Positions 38,901-52,100 of a stretch of 64,000 nucleotides of DNA are shown one piece after another. This DNA comes from Ascidia mentula (Eukaryota; Chordata; Ascidiacea; Phlebobranchia; Ascidiidae). The stretch is from assembly GCA_947561715.1 (NCBI GenBank), contig OX387198.1:9734001-9798000 (forward strand). Direction: 5' to 3'. Below the pieces are notes generated by a model. It was not told the DNA's origin, did not search any database, and saw only the letters and a list, made by a program, of their open reading frames with translations. The position numbers and the translations under genes are program-made. Position 1 is the first letter of the stretch, and every line of letters starts with the position of its first letter.

Positions 38901-39835
38901 CACCGAAACTCAGTTTGTTCATGACAAGTATCAAGAGATGACAATTCATCCCTTCCATTTTCGCAATCTTCGTAACCGTCCATCACCCATTCACGTGGTA
39001 TGCATCGCGACTTTACGTTGGTCTGTAAATGGCAACGAAATTCCCATTTAAAGCACTCTTGATAACCTTCCAATTCGTCGCTGTCGTCAGCCAACAACGA
39101 ACTATCACAATCAACTCTTCCGTTGGCCACCATCCACCTCGGAATACAGATTCTACTTCGGTTACATTGGAATTCTGAAAATTAATTTTCTTTGGAAATT
39201 TTCACGCATGTTTCTGCGAATGAAGCAAAATTACCTTGAGGGCGACATGGATAGTTTGCCGTCTCCGATGTCTGACAACTCGCAGCTTTGTTTATTGTGT
39301 GACGTAGAACGCAGCGTTCTGATGTGCGGCATCGCACTTCGTCGTCAGTACAATTTAGTGGTTCTGCAATGAGAAAATAAAATTTCGCCTTTAAATAAGA
39401 TGAAAGCCTGGTGAAAGAACAGATTTTCAGGTTGCATTTCTTTTTCCAATGCTCGGTCGTTTGAAGGAAATGGGTTGGAATCACTTTGAATTCAGCTCCA
39501 TGAGGCGTTTGCTTTATTTTATTTTGATACAGTTCTAAGTGGCAAAATGCAAGCCTGATTGTTTTACCGAAGTTGTGGTCGCTACCGTCTGGACACTGTA
39601 CACGTCCATCCTTCACTGATTCTCGATTTATGCAAATGTTGCTCGAATTGCACTTAAAAAATCCGTCTTCCGCTCTGCAATGCTTAGATAGTTCCTCAAA
39701 CGGTTTACCATCGCCTAGAGGTACATCAAAATATTAATTCTGAGTAATTGGTTGTAATGATCCACTATACCTACCTATTTGCCAGCTTCGCAAAATCAAA
39801 TGGAATTTCAAAACAGTCAAAAGATGCTGTCGCAT
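35975..39835 (-). CDS. LDLa-repeat GPCR (receptor gene 6)
   Basis: The model is complement(join(35975..37413, 37481..37676, 37735..37837, 37908..39174, 39235..39363, 39568..39714, 39775..39835)), 1113 aa. The signal exon is 61 nt and encodes a leader unrelated to genes 1-5. Exons 2-6 are closest to gene 7, which lies head to head with it: the first half of exon 4 is almost identical in both (e.g. LADDSDELEGYQECFKWEF). The 7TM exon is closer to genes 1-5. The first intracellular loop is changed (TKKFYEKPRNAMKRN). SYR, long ECL2, the TM3-ECL2 Cys pair and NPIIY are present. The tail ends PQTSQM. Confidence 0.9.
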
Positions 39836-39849
39836 GTTTTTAGGATTAT

Positions 39850-41290
39850 TCAACAGTTAGTTTATTTGTGCTGCGTGATACAAGAACTATGTAAGAAAAT
39901 ATTGAACGTAAGAGGATTAATTGTGATACCAAGGAGGGCAGGGGTGCTACAAACAAAGCAATCATGCACAAGGTAGCAAGTCCGAAGTAGATAACGCTGA
40001 AAGTCTTGTATACATCGTAAAAGGTGTTAATTTGCAACTTCCAAGCAAAACAGTGTTATTAACCAGAGCTTACAATCATTTGCTTTGCCATCGTCATCCA
40101 ATTTATATAATTGTGACACAACAGCCCCATTCATTCTTTTGTTTCTCTTGATCCGTGCAATGGAACGTGTCAGCTATAACAACTCCACGACATGATATTA
40201 CCAAAACACCGAAACTATTCCTTATGAGAATCACAAAAACTCTCACCACCAACGTCATCACACAAAATTTATGTGTTTTCGTTGTAGGGAACTTTCATAG
40301 TAGCACATTACATGTAGGTTTCTATATTACGAGTAGCTCTCTGCATACGGACTCGCAGTCTATATTTAGACACTTTCCTACTAATTTCGTGACACTCGTT
40401 TGGCCTGGCACGTAATTTGAACCCCAGGAATGCATACTCAAATGATCCGTTTGAGGCTTTGAGAGTGTTCTTCAAATTAGCATTGCACTTTTTAGCGGAG
40501 CGTCTTATTGTAATTACCCCAAATACTTACATTGCGAGAATAAAATGTTGTTTTCTTGAAAAAAATTACTATCGTTACAATTATTTTCATCATACTTTTG
40601 CAATGAAACAAGAATTTTGTTAACCTGCTATTCAAAAACATACAAAATGGGTAATGTCCCTCGATTTTCAATTGATAAAAGATCTTCCTGTCTGTGAAGG
40701 CCACTTTGCTGTTTCAACATCATAAACTTTGTTTCCAAACATTCTCGTTCATCTAACTTCACACACCCGGCCTGCATTGCAGTTTGACTTTCCCACCCCA
40801 AGGTCCCACTACCTGTTTAGGGCCTCAATTAAGCACAAATAAAAATGTGCACGGATTACATTTGGTTTTGATAAAAGTGCTGAAAATACACTAAAACCAA
40901 TTTTAACTTGGTATTTGTGACTAAAACTAGTCGTCACATGTTTAGGGGATACGAACAGTTGACTATTTTACTTCAATCATCCAAAAAGTTGCACGGCAAA
41001 ACTTACCTACGAGCTTCCTAAAGTCTATCTTGGAAGTGCTGCTTTCAAATTACAAAGAAGACGGCCACATTTGAAGTTAAAACTTGAGCTACTTACAGAT
41101 GACGCAGTGTAAAGGTATTATAACACTCTTGCTTTGCTACTTTCAAGTTCCTTGCTTTGCTCCTTTCCACTTGTTATCGGGCCTCCAACTAAACAGTTGG
41201 AATCAACTTTCTGACAAAACTCGGAAGTATTTTTGCCCACACCACCTTGTGACTCAAGAACCCGTGTTGTGGATATAGTCCGCTAACAAT
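39850..41290 (-). pseudogene. decayed tenth receptor gene (relics of exons 4, 6 and 7)
   Basis: Reading the minus strand, three relics occur in the correct gene order. About 41290-40985 resembles the 3' part of exon 4, e.g. TCTGACAAAACTCGGAA on the plus strand. About 40815-40690 resembles exon 6, e.g. CATTGCAGTTTGACTTTCCC. About 40037-39850 resembles the TM4 region of exon 7, read as FGLATLCMIALFVAPLP. All have stops, indels and many substitutions. The relic ends only about 15 bp upstream of the gene 6 start codon. The exon 4 part overlaps the inverted repeat shared with 12740-12930. Confidence 0.7.
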
Positions 41291-41823
41291 TGCACGATTT
41301 TCTGAATCATGGCATTACCAAAATACCAAAATAATTCCTACAAATAACCACGAAAAGGGTGGTGGCAATGTAGCGTATCTTTTTCCCGTACTGCGAAACA
41401 ATATGTTACACTGGCAAACGGGAGATAACGTTGATCCCAGTTCACTTCTTGTCCACAAAGGTAAAAAGGTAAATTATCAATAGATGCTAACTACTAAGGA
41501 TTCCAATATTTAATGACGTCATTATTTTTGCATACTCGTTGTAAAAAAAAAAACACGCAACGCTTGTGTTTTCGCTGTAGCGACCTACATCTATTGCAGT
41601 GTCGTTATTCATGCGCTAAATTCGCCAGGGTTTATTTTGTACAATCATAATTTAAAGGCCAGAATCACTTGGAAAAAGGCAGGTTGCACGTACGTTACAT
41701 AACTTACATACAAACATATATTTTGATTACATATTGCCATGATAAAAGAGATAATTACGGCGTGTTTTGATGAATAATTCGCACAACAGGCTTTACGATT
41801 TTATTGAAAATTTTTAACAGTTG
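41291..41823. repeat. inverted counterpart of about 12148-12740
   Basis: This stretch is the reverse complement, with divergence, of the sequence right of foldback copy 1. Shared pieces include GCAAACGGGAGATAACGTTG and the stretch around GCACAACAGGCTTTACGATT. No gene is seen. Confidence 0.6.
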
Positions 41824-42518
41824 GAAGAATGTTGATTAATGGCACGAACCCTTGAATTGCCATCAATTTGTGTTCATAACCTGTCGTGATCAGAGTATGT
41901 AGATGTCACGACTTGCAGAAATGAATTCGGTCCCCAATTTTAGTGAGACTTGGCAGAACATTTAGAGACATGAGTGAAACAGCTATAACATAATCATTTG
42001 TGGACTTCCCTAATGACTTGGCCATATGACTTTTTGCATACTAAGAATGTGCATGGCCGCCAATTTTAAATACCATAAAGTAGGCCCTATAGCACAAACA
42101 TTACTACACGTAAGGATTTTCCGTGGCATGTGGTTCTGAAGGGATTTAAGTATTGTGTGGGGAACAAATTTTGAAAAGTGTCTAAATGACCGCATTTTTT
42201 TGACATTTTGACACTTTATGCAATGTGGCGTCGCAGCGCTATGATTTTAAAAAAGGCTAACATGTTTTTGTGAAATAAACGTTGTAGCGCATATGGATAT
42301 AATTTGTAACCTGCTGTGACATTGCGTTCAAAAAGGCGACAAGCTCGGTCATAAGGGAAGTCCGCAAATAATAATGTTGTAACTGTGTCACTCAGTGCCA
42401 CATCACAATTGAGGATCGAATTCATTTCTGTAATCGGTGACAACCACATACCCTGGTCAGGACAGGTAACGAACACAAATTAATGGCACTGTGTTCGTGG
42501 CATTAATCAACATTCTTC
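41824..42518. mobile_element. non-autonomous foldback element, copy 2 (695 bp)
   Basis: It has the same ends and length as the element at 11453-12147 but is inverted relative to it. The arms carry the same complementary blocks. Because the flanks are also duplicated and inverted, the two copies probably moved as part of a larger segment rather than by independent insertion. Confidence 0.75.
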
Positions 42519-43576
42519 ATACCAACGTGTTTTGCATTGCTCAAACTACTTGGTCTAGTGACATTCGCAAGCGTTAGGACATGTCACTTATCTCTCAATG
42601 ATTCTATAGCAGAGTCAGAATAAATGGAATCTGTCATTATCTTTCTGGAAATGTCACACAAAATTTTCAATCAAATTTACAAAATTGCAAGGACCTGAAA
42701 AATATATATTATTCAACCTAGTAGTAAAAGTAATTCGATTGATTGTAATTCGGATAAAAAGGAATATTTAGGTTTGTGCATGTTTCTTGTACGTAACATT
42801 TGAAAAAACAAAATCTTCGTGTTACCCGTAAGATTGGACTTTAAATTTGCGCGAAACATTTAATTTTGGTGTAATATTGTCCAAGCAATCGATTTCCATA
42901 CTTATACCAATTCATAACCTCCGAAGCTGTAAAAGGTATAAATTTCTCGTTTGATCATATATAAGCCACGGAGGTGGTGACGTTCTTCTCACAAACAAAC
43001 GACAAAGTTGGCAATGCAAATTGTTAAAAGATTTTAATAAAATTGGAATGTATAGTGCGAATAAATCATTACAACGCGTCTTAATAATTTAGTATATTCA
43101 CGGCACCAAGTAATGAAAATATATATGTTTGTAAGTAGGTTGTGGACCGTACGTTCAACCTGCCTTTTTTCCTCGCTTTCTGTGGCCATTAAATTGCCTT
43201 TGGACGCGTGACATTTTCCTTCGATACAAAGAACTCGAAACTAAACGAGGGCTATTCGTGATGTATTTTAAGGGTGGTAATCTTCATCGAAAAGAGGATT
43301 TGTCTGTCAATAGGGAAGACGAAAAGATTTTTGATGATCAAAAACTAAAAGGAAGTAACGTTTCTTTTTTTTCCTGTGTATCATAGTAGTGAGGTTAGAT
43401 AGTGATAAATTCTAAAAGGTATATGCAGTGGTTATCCCGTGCAAAGCTATCAAGTTGCAAGAAACCAAAAACATGTATTTAATGTACGGAGCTCTGATGG
43501 TTTTGTTGTTTTGTTTCTTGCAGCATACGTTAAGCAGTTCAAACACAGTAGTTGTTAAAACCAATATACAATAAAC
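42519..43576. other. upstream region of receptor gene 7
   Basis: Up to about 42838 it is the inverted counterpart of 11120-11452. The remaining 740 bp are unique in the window and should hold the gene 7 promoter; I cannot point to a specific element. Short frames here are not convincing. Confidence 0.5.
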
Positions 43577-46500
43577 ATGAAACTGTATGTTTTGTTTGCT
43601 ATAACCTCGGTAGCGGTTTTGCAAAGTGGGCAAACAGGTGGGTATAGTCTGTGTCTGATAATTACCACTCAGCCTAAACTTGTAAATTCCTGGCATTCCA
43701 GGTGATGCCAAACCGTTCGAGGAGTTATCTCGACTTTGCAGAGCGGAAGACGGATTTTTTAAGTGCAATTCAAGCAACATTTGCATACCTAGACAATCAG
43801 TGAAAGATGGATATACCCAATGCTCAGATGGAAGCGACCAAAATGATGGTGAAAATTCTCATAGTTAAATTTGTTACACTTTTTTGGCAAAGTTGTTTGA
43901 GTTTCTGCAGAACCACTTCAGTGTACTGATGACGAAGTTCAATGTCGCACAACACAAAGGTGCCTTCAACGACGCACTATGAACAAAGCTGAGAGTTGTC
44001 AGACATCGGAGACGGTAAACTATCCATGTCGCCATCAAGGTGAGTTGTAATACATTATCAAAAATTAATGCGAAATACAAAACGGAGATGTTCTGCAGAA
44101 TTTCAATGTAACCGAAGTAGAATCTGTATTCCGAGGTGGATGGTGGCCGACGGAAGAGTTGATTGTGATAGTTCGTTGTTGGCTGACGACAGCGACGAAT
44201 TGGAAGGTTATCAAGAGTGCTTTAAATGGGAATTTCGTTGCCATTTACAGACCAACGTGAAGTCGCGATGCATACCACGTGAATGGGTGATGGACGGTTA
44301 CGAAGATTGCGAAAATGGAAGGGATGAATTGTCATCTCTTGATACTTGTCATGAACAAACTGAGTTTCGGTGCAAATCAAACGGAAGGTGTGTTCCAAGG
44401 TACAGAGTATTTGATGGTTATCTTGATTGCACGGACGGGTCTGACGAGAAAGAGTCACTTCCTTCATGCTTTAGCAACAAGGAGTTCCAGTGCCAAGATA
44501 ATAAACGATGCATTCCGCGTTCATGGCGGGGAAACTCTTTGGTCAATTGCAAAGACGGAAGTGACGAATTTCCCATGACTAAGAATGAGAGTTGTGTGGA
44601 GGGAGAGTTCCGTTGTCACAACGATAGAAGATGTATTCCCACTTATTTGTTATGTGATGGAATGGATCATTGTGGCGATTGCAGTGATGAGATAGAAAGT
44701 TGTGATGAACCGAGAATGTTTCGTTGTCCGAGTGAACCAGACAATTGCATCTACTGGGGTCATTCATGTGATATATATTCTGATTGCGCGAACGGTGCAG
44801 ATGATATCAAAATAACACCTGGTTTTAAATGTCGACGTGATCACGCCATGATAGAAAGATACTGCGCAATACCCCAGTGGATGCTTCATGACGATTTTTC
44901 AAACTGTGACGATGATTCAGATTTGTGTTTGAGAGGAAACACTACATCGGCGTGCACCCTTTGCCTCGACGAAAAAACTGTGATTGCATCCCGACAGATT
45001 TGTGACGGAATTATAGATTGCCAAGATTTCTCTGACGAGTGTCTTTGTTCCCAAGGACGAGAGAGCAAGAAAGTTTCCGAGTTTTGTCAGAAAGTTGTTT
45101 ACTCTGGAGGTGATCCCGATTGTTTGACCGGAAGTTTGCAATGCGATGGCAGATGCATAAAACCAAGCAACGTGTGTGATGGAATAATTGATTGTCAGTA
45201 TTCAGACCTGGACGAAAATCTTTGCACAATAAAAGCTGACAAATCTATAAGCACAAAAGAATTTAATTTTGAATGTGACGCATTCCCTTCGGGCATTGCC
45301 GCAGCTCTACTTAAAGCCGGTTTGGAGTATATTTACAAGGAGATGGCTCCATCAAATGCCATTAGGTTTGTCATTATTATTTTGAAAAAAATAATCGTGT
45401 GATTTGAAAACTTGAAATGCGGTATGTGTTGCAGATGTAATAATATCACGGAATGTCTCACCTTTGAGGACGAATGTAGTGTGAGGGCCAACTGTTCCCA
45501 CCGTCTGCCAATTTGTGACGAACTGCCATCTGCTTTTGTGAGTGCACACGTTAATAATACACAGATTACAGTTAAAAGTAAGTTTACATTTTTAGGAAAC
45601 AGTTCCATCCGGGTCATACAATATTACCGAAGGGACGAGGGTGAACTTAAGACGCTGTGCCGGTCCTTTCAACTTTGCCTTGGGTAAGTCGATCTGCAAT
45701 GGAATACTGGAGTGTGAAGATGGAATTGATGAACGCAACTGCTCCGATACAAGGTTCGCTTGTGACGCTGGTACAACAGATTGGCCAACAGGTATGAGTA
45801 ACAAAACGCTTTGAGAAAATATTTGAGAAAATTTCAGGACAAAAATACAAGCGTTTCTGTTGACAAACAGGTTTAAAGAAAGTTGTGAGCATCCCACTGG
45901 AGAAATTATGCGACGCAAAACTTCCAACGGATTGCGTTGATCAGTCAGATGAAATCAACTGCACAGATGCCACACATTTCTATTGTGAAAACGGGGATCC
46001 GCTCTTTATCAAACGAAGTCAAGTCCTCGATGGGAAGCAAGACTGCTCAGATTATTCAGATGAATGTCCAAAGAATGTGTTCAGTGAAGGTGGAATATCA
46101 TCTAGGGAAGATCTTATCAAGTCATCGTTTCTTCAGGTTCTTGTCTGGATAATGGCTTTCTTTGCCACATTTGGCAACGTCTCGGTAGCCTTCATTATTT
46201 TGAAGAAGTTTTATAAACGACCCCGTAATCCACACCAAAAGTCTAAGGTGTCTATTGCAAATGACCTTATGCTCCTAAATCTCTCCTTAGCTGATTTCCT
46301 TATGGGCGTAGCTCTGTTTTCTATTGCCATTCGATCGCAACTATACAAAGGACAATATTGCCTCGTTGATAAAGAATGGCGTACAAGCACATCTTGTACA
46401 GCTTTGGGAGTAACTATTGTGTTGTCGAGCCAATGTTCCGTTTTTACGTTGGTCGTTCTTACTTCCTATAGGTTGTACGGTGTCTTATTTCCAATGAAAA

Positions 46501-47270
46501 GCCGTCAAATGCATGTACGTGTCGTTTTCCTTTGGCTCTTTATAGTATGGGTGTTTGCATTGTTTATAGCACTTCTTCCCCTCTCAGAGCATTTATCAAA
46601 TTCCATGGTAACCATGGCGTGGATTTCGTCAAATGATTTCTTTCCATCTGATACTGTCGCTCTTACCCCATATCAGCAATTTGCCAAACGCATTTCGGCA
46701 TTGGATTCTTTTCACAAACCAACAACAAATTATCCTACGCATTGGTATGACATTGAAGATTACCTAAACAGCAATTTCCCAAAAATTTCCCCTCAAGTGA
46801 AAGGTTACTTTGGATACTACAGCGCCAGTGGTGTTTGTATTCCAAGGCTTTATGTAACTAATGACAACGACCAAGAGCACAACCCGATGACTTCCGCTGT
46901 AATGACTTTCAACTTTTGTGCGCTCATGTACATTATTATTGCTTATTTTTTGATATACCGACGTTCAACGGTAAACAGGGTGGAAAGTTCTGCTGCAAAG
47001 AAATCCAATAAGCTTCATAAGAAAATTGCAATTCTGATAGCAACCGATCTAGCATGCTGGTTTCCATTGTGTTTCATGACCTTTTTAAGTATGGGCAAAA
47101 TCATTCTTTCTCCTACTGCTTATGCCTTGTCGGCCATTGTATTTCTTCCCATCAACAGCTCGCTTAATCCCATCATTTACACCAACCCATTTTCTCCATT
47201 GGTGAAACCGTTCAAAAGATGTTTAGACAGAGCTTGGTCTTGGTTTTTACCTGGTACAGCAGAAGCTTAA
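43577..47270 (+). CDS. LDLa-repeat GPCR (receptor gene 7)
   Basis: The model is join(43577..43637, 43702..43848, 43911..44039, 44099..45365, 45435..45537, 45596..45791, 45871..47270), 1100 aa. The leader is MKLYVLFAITSVAVLQSG. Exons 2-5 are closest to gene 6, the head-to-head neighbour. The last exon differs more: the first intracellular loop is shorter (KFYKRPRNPHQKSK), ECL2 has a changed stretch (FHKPTTNY), and the C-terminal tail is short, ending GTAEA. SYR at the TM3 end, CWFP in TM6 and NPIIY in TM7 are present. The terminal exon is flanked by a good downstream AATAAA at 47483. The role is inferred to be a plasma-membrane receptor with an unknown ligand. Confidence 0.92.
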
Positions 47271-47482
47271 GTACCCTCTTCCATCACCAAGTCTCAACTA
47301 ATATGTAAAATAATTAAAGGAATTCGTATGCTTAACTCTGTATCTGGGTACGATTTTATTATCAAACGTCGTGACAGACAATTGTGATCTTGGTGAAATG
47401 TATTTTGGAAATGTTATTTTTGCATTCTTTAAAAAATTATGACTTTGCATAATGGTATGTGATCACTACATATATTCATCAG

Positions 47483-47488
47483 AATAAA
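47483..47488 (+). terminator. candidate polyadenylation signal of gene 7
   Basis: AATAAA lies about 213 bp past the gene 7 stop codon on the coding strand. The position is plausible for a short 3' UTR. Nothing else confirms the cleavage site. Confidence 0.45.
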
Positions 47489-47701
47489 AATCAAATATAT
47501 AAACTTTGTTTGGCTATTTGTTAGTCTCAATATGATAATTGAAACAAGATGCCAAGGCAAATGGCTTTTTGTTAGGACGCAAAGTACACCCAAATCTGTA
47601 ACGATTTTTTACGTAACATCAGCAAAAACAGATTAATGTCGCAGACCTGATTATATTCCTGCTTATTTTAACACGAAATAGTGGCAAATGGTAATATTAG
47701 T

Positions 47702-47965
47702 AACGTCGCTTCGGTGCAAACCAATTCTTAGAACGTGCTGTACCCGCACAAGAACCATGACAAATTTCCCGTAATCGGTTGCTTTGTCGTTGTCACCACG
47801 GGAACTGGAGACAAGGAAGTATCAGCAGTGTTTCATTTCTAACGTCCCTTCGGTGCGAAACAATTCTAAGAACCTGCACCCGCATAAACTTCATGATAAA
47901 TTTCCTACACTCGGTCACTGTATTGCTGTGACCGCGGTAACTGGGGACAAGGAAGTGTCAGCAGT
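47702..47965 (+). repeat. two-copy tandem repeat, about 130 bp unit
   Basis: The unit beginning CGTCGCTTCGGTGC at about 47704 is repeated from about 47838. Shared landmarks are the TTCGGTGC start, AATTCTAAGAAC-like stretch, CACCCGCA, GACAAGGAAGT and CAGCAGTGTTTC. The copies differ by point changes and small indels. It is not coding. Confidence 0.7.
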
Positions 47966-49112
47966 GTTTCGTTCTATACTCTGTGAAATGACGTACATCC
48001 AAACCAAACTGCAGTCAGTTTTTATGTAAAGACGTATAGACAGATTTACAATACCGTGCTTATTTTAAAGACGTGTTTATTTGCATTAACAGTGTCATAA
48101 AAAATGCAAATGTGCTAAGTTTTCGTCACCAAGCGCGCTTATTTGTTTATAAAATACAGATTATTGGTTATATGGCGCGGTGCTGGACGTTTTCTGATCA
48201 ACCACCTGAAAAAAGGTCAATCATCATAAATCCAATATTTCTGCATTTAAAAGCATAGTGCCTATTTTTTGGTCCACGTCGATGATAACCCTGCGTATAT
48301 AGAGCTTAGGTTAACATTTGCTTGTTTTTAATCACACGATCCAACCATTACTCACACAGATATGCACGCCAAAAAAAAAACACTACAGAATTTGTCCTTT
48401 TTCGACGAAATCAACTCAAAATTATCAAAGACTGACAGACGTTGGATGTTTTCCATGTCACAAGGCGGTCGAGCGTTGTCATACATTTCGATTTCGAATT
48501 TAACGATGGCGATCACTTCATTTACGCAACGGGAAACAGGCAACAAAATATTTTACACTACTTTAATTTACAAGTGTGGGAACCATGCTGTGACAATTGA
48601 CAGCCCAAACAGCCGGGCCATACTGACTAACTAAATGGGACGTCGGGACAAGGCGTTTGAACCGGGACCTTCGCAGCTAATATGAACGTATCACATAACC
48701 GAACCAGATTATAGTCGCTTTTAATGTCCTGCCAAAGTCTAAAATGCTTGTGGTTTGGATTTTAATACCGCCTACATTAACCGATACTTCAGACGCGTAC
48801 ACACATTATTATGGTACTCCAAAATGTCGAAGAATTTACAGCAGTATATTTGCCCCCTTTAAGGATATCTCAAATACGTATAACCAGCAACACACCATAT
48901 ATTGACCAAAGGAAAACGCTATTGCCCAGTAAGCACAAAGAAAGAAAATCAACAATTAGAGTTAAGTAATGTAGTTTAATTTGAATATTTACCAAGAAGC
49001 GACGCCAAGTTAAATAATTTATCAACCAACTTCATGCAACTCAAAAAACTTTCTTCCGCAATTTTTTTTCGATATTTAAATAATGTGAAACACTACAAGT
49101 AAGAATGGTATA

Positions 49113-52100
49113 TTAGTTGTTGGAGCAAGCTTCTTGGTCTGTTGAGCAAATTGTCAGACGAGCTCGGAGCCAACCCAAGCCCTTCCTAAAGTGTTTTTCC
49201 AATATAGAGAAAGGGTTGGTGTAAATAATGGGGTTAAGCGAACTGTTAATAGGGAGGAATACAATAGCTGATAAAGCATAAGCAATTGGAGGAAGAATGA
49301 TTTTGCCCATACTTAGGAAGGTCATGAAACACAATGGAAACCAACACGTAACATCGGTGGCTATAAGAAGAGTTATCTTTCTTTGGAGCATGCTGGATTT
49401 TTTGTTGGAAGCCGAACTTGAAACCTTGTTGGCGGTTGAACGTCGATAGATTATCAAGTAAACAATAGCTATGTACAAAAGTGCTGCAAAGTTGAAAGTC
49501 ATCACCACAAACGTCATTGGGTTGTGATCGCGGTCATCTTTACTTGTGAGGTAAAGTCTTGGAATACATACACCACTCTCACCATAATATCCAAAGTAAC
49601 CTTTTACCGTTGGAGCAATATTGCTGAAATTACTGCGCAAATGTTGTTCTATGCCGTACCAGTCTGTGGGAGGTTGATTAAAGTGCTCTAAAGAGGAACC
49701 CAATGCGGTAACGCGCTTCGCAAACTCTTGGTACTGACCGAGGGAAACAGTATCAGAAGGAAAATATGGACTAGGCGTGATCCAAGCCTTTGTTATCATA
49801 GAATTTGCTAACGTGGACGAAAGAGGCAAGAGAGCTATAAAGGACGATACCAGCCACACAATGCAGAGGATGACATAAAGAAAACGTAGGCGTATTTGTT
49901 GACTGTTCATTGGGTTAAGAACGCTGACTAACCGGTAGGATGATAGAACTACCAAAGTGAACACAGAACATTGGCTCGACAAGACAGTGACAACACCAAG
50001 GGCTGTACAAGATGTGCTTGTGCGCCACACTTTATCAACCAGACAATATCGACCTTTGTACAACTGCGAGCGTACTGCGATGCAAAACAGAACCACGCCC
50101 ATTAAAAAATCCGCCACAGATAGATTTAGAATCATAAGATCGTTTGAAACAGCTACCTTTGACTTCTTATTAGTTGGTTTACGTCGCTTATAAAATTTCT
50201 TGAAAATAATAAAGGCTACAGAGGCGTTGCCAAATGTGGCAAAGAAAGCCATTATCCAGACAAGAAACTGAAGAAACGATGACTTAATAAGATCTTCCCT
50301 AGACGATATTCCACCTTCACTGAACACGTTCTTTGGACATTCATCTGAATAATCTGAGCAGTCTTGCTTCCCATCGAGCACTTGACTCCTCTTGACGAAG
50401 AGCGGATCCCCGTTTTCACAATAGAAATGTGTGGCATCTGTGCAGTTGATTTCATCTGACTGATCAACGCAATCAGTTGGAAGTTTTGCGTCGCATCGTT
50501 TTTCCAGTGAAATGCTGACGACTTTTTTCTGGCCTACAAAAATGCAAGCGCTTGATAATATTGGGTCACAATTGGTTAACAAGAGTTTACCTGTTGGCCA
50601 ATCTGTTGTTCCAGCATCACAAACAAATCTTCTCGCAGAACAATTGCGTTCATCTATGCCGTCTTCACACTCCAAAACGCCATTGCAGATTGACTTACCA
50701 AACGCAAAGTTAAGGAATCCTTTGCAGCGACGTAACATAACAGTGACAAAATTTGTCAGTCCGTAGAATCCAGGTGGGATAACTTGCTGTAAAAAGTATT
50801 TTATGACTCATTGGATTTATTCAACAAAACAGTTAAATGTACATTTGCACTTGGCAAAGCATCGCAAATGGGTAAACGATTGGAACAATTGGATCTTGTG
50901 CTACATTCATCCTCAAAATTTAAGCACTCTGTAATCCCATCGCACCTGAGAATAATTGTGGTTTAATACAAATGAACAAACTGGACATGGTACCCACCTT
51001 GTGGACTCAAACGGCGCGAGATTTTTTACCAAATCCTCGATTCCACTTCCAGGAACTGAGATGGTTAGTTGAGCAGGAAGAGGATCACACTGAAAGTTAG
51101 TTTTTTTGATGATTTGGGTTTTCTCTTCTTCCGAAGTGCAAACATCTTCGTCCAAACTAGAAGATATGCAGTCCACTTTTCCATCACACACCATGCTTGG
51201 TTTCAGGCATTTGAATTTATCGGAGCATGTAACACTCCCGACTGGACAGCTTGGATTCATGTTAGTGTAGCTAACTTTCTCGCAGAATTTTCTAACTCGG
51301 TTGCTTGTACGACCTTGGGAACAAAGACACTCGTCGGAAAAGTCTGGACAGTCGACTATTCCGTCACAAATCTGCCGGGTAGCGAGCACCGTTTTCTCGT
51401 CCATGCAACGAATACAGGTCGATGTGCTGTTTTTTCTCAAACATAAATCTGAATCGTCATCGCAGTTTGAAAAATCGTCGTGTAGCATCCACTGGGGTAT
51501 GGAGCAGTATCTTTCAGTACTAGTGTGATCACGTCGACATTTGAAACCCGACATTACCTTAATATCATCAGTTCCATTTGCACAATCCGAGAATGTGTCG
51601 CATGAATGACCCCAGTAGATGCATTTTTCTGGTTCACTCGGACAACGAAACATTCTCGGTTCATCACAACTTTCTATCTCATCACTGCAATCACCACAAT
51701 GATCCATTCCATCACATAACAAGTAAGTGGGAATACATCTTCTATCGTTGTGACAACGAAACTCTCCCTCCACACAACTCTCATTCTTATGCATTGGATT
51801 TTCGTCACTTCCGTCTTTGCAATTGACCAAAGAGTTTCCTCGCCATGAACGAGGAATGCATCGCCCGCTATCTGTGCATTTGAACTCTTTATCAGTAATG
51901 CATGCAGGAAGCGCCCGTGTTTCGTCTGACCAATCAAGACAATCACCGTAACCGTCGAAAACTCTATATCTTGGAATGCACCTGCCGTTTATTCGACACC
52001 GAAACTCCGTTTGATTGAAACAACTTCTCAAGGCAACCTTCTCATCCGTACCATTCGCACAATCATTGTATCCGTCCTTTACCCAATCACGTGGTATGCA

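Larger units (their letters stand above)
47271..49112. other. tail-to-tail interval between receptor genes 7 and 8
   Basis: It contains the gene 7 polyadenylation signal candidate, a two-copy tandem repeat (about 47702-47965) and otherwise nothing I recognise. Several short open frames (e.g. around 48362-48634) have no family features and overlap frames on the other strand. Confidence 0.5.

Noticed and set aside
48362..48634. 90-residue plus-strand frame between genes 7 and 8
   Set aside because: No family features; an overlapping frame of similar size exists on the other strand; nothing suggests exons nearby.
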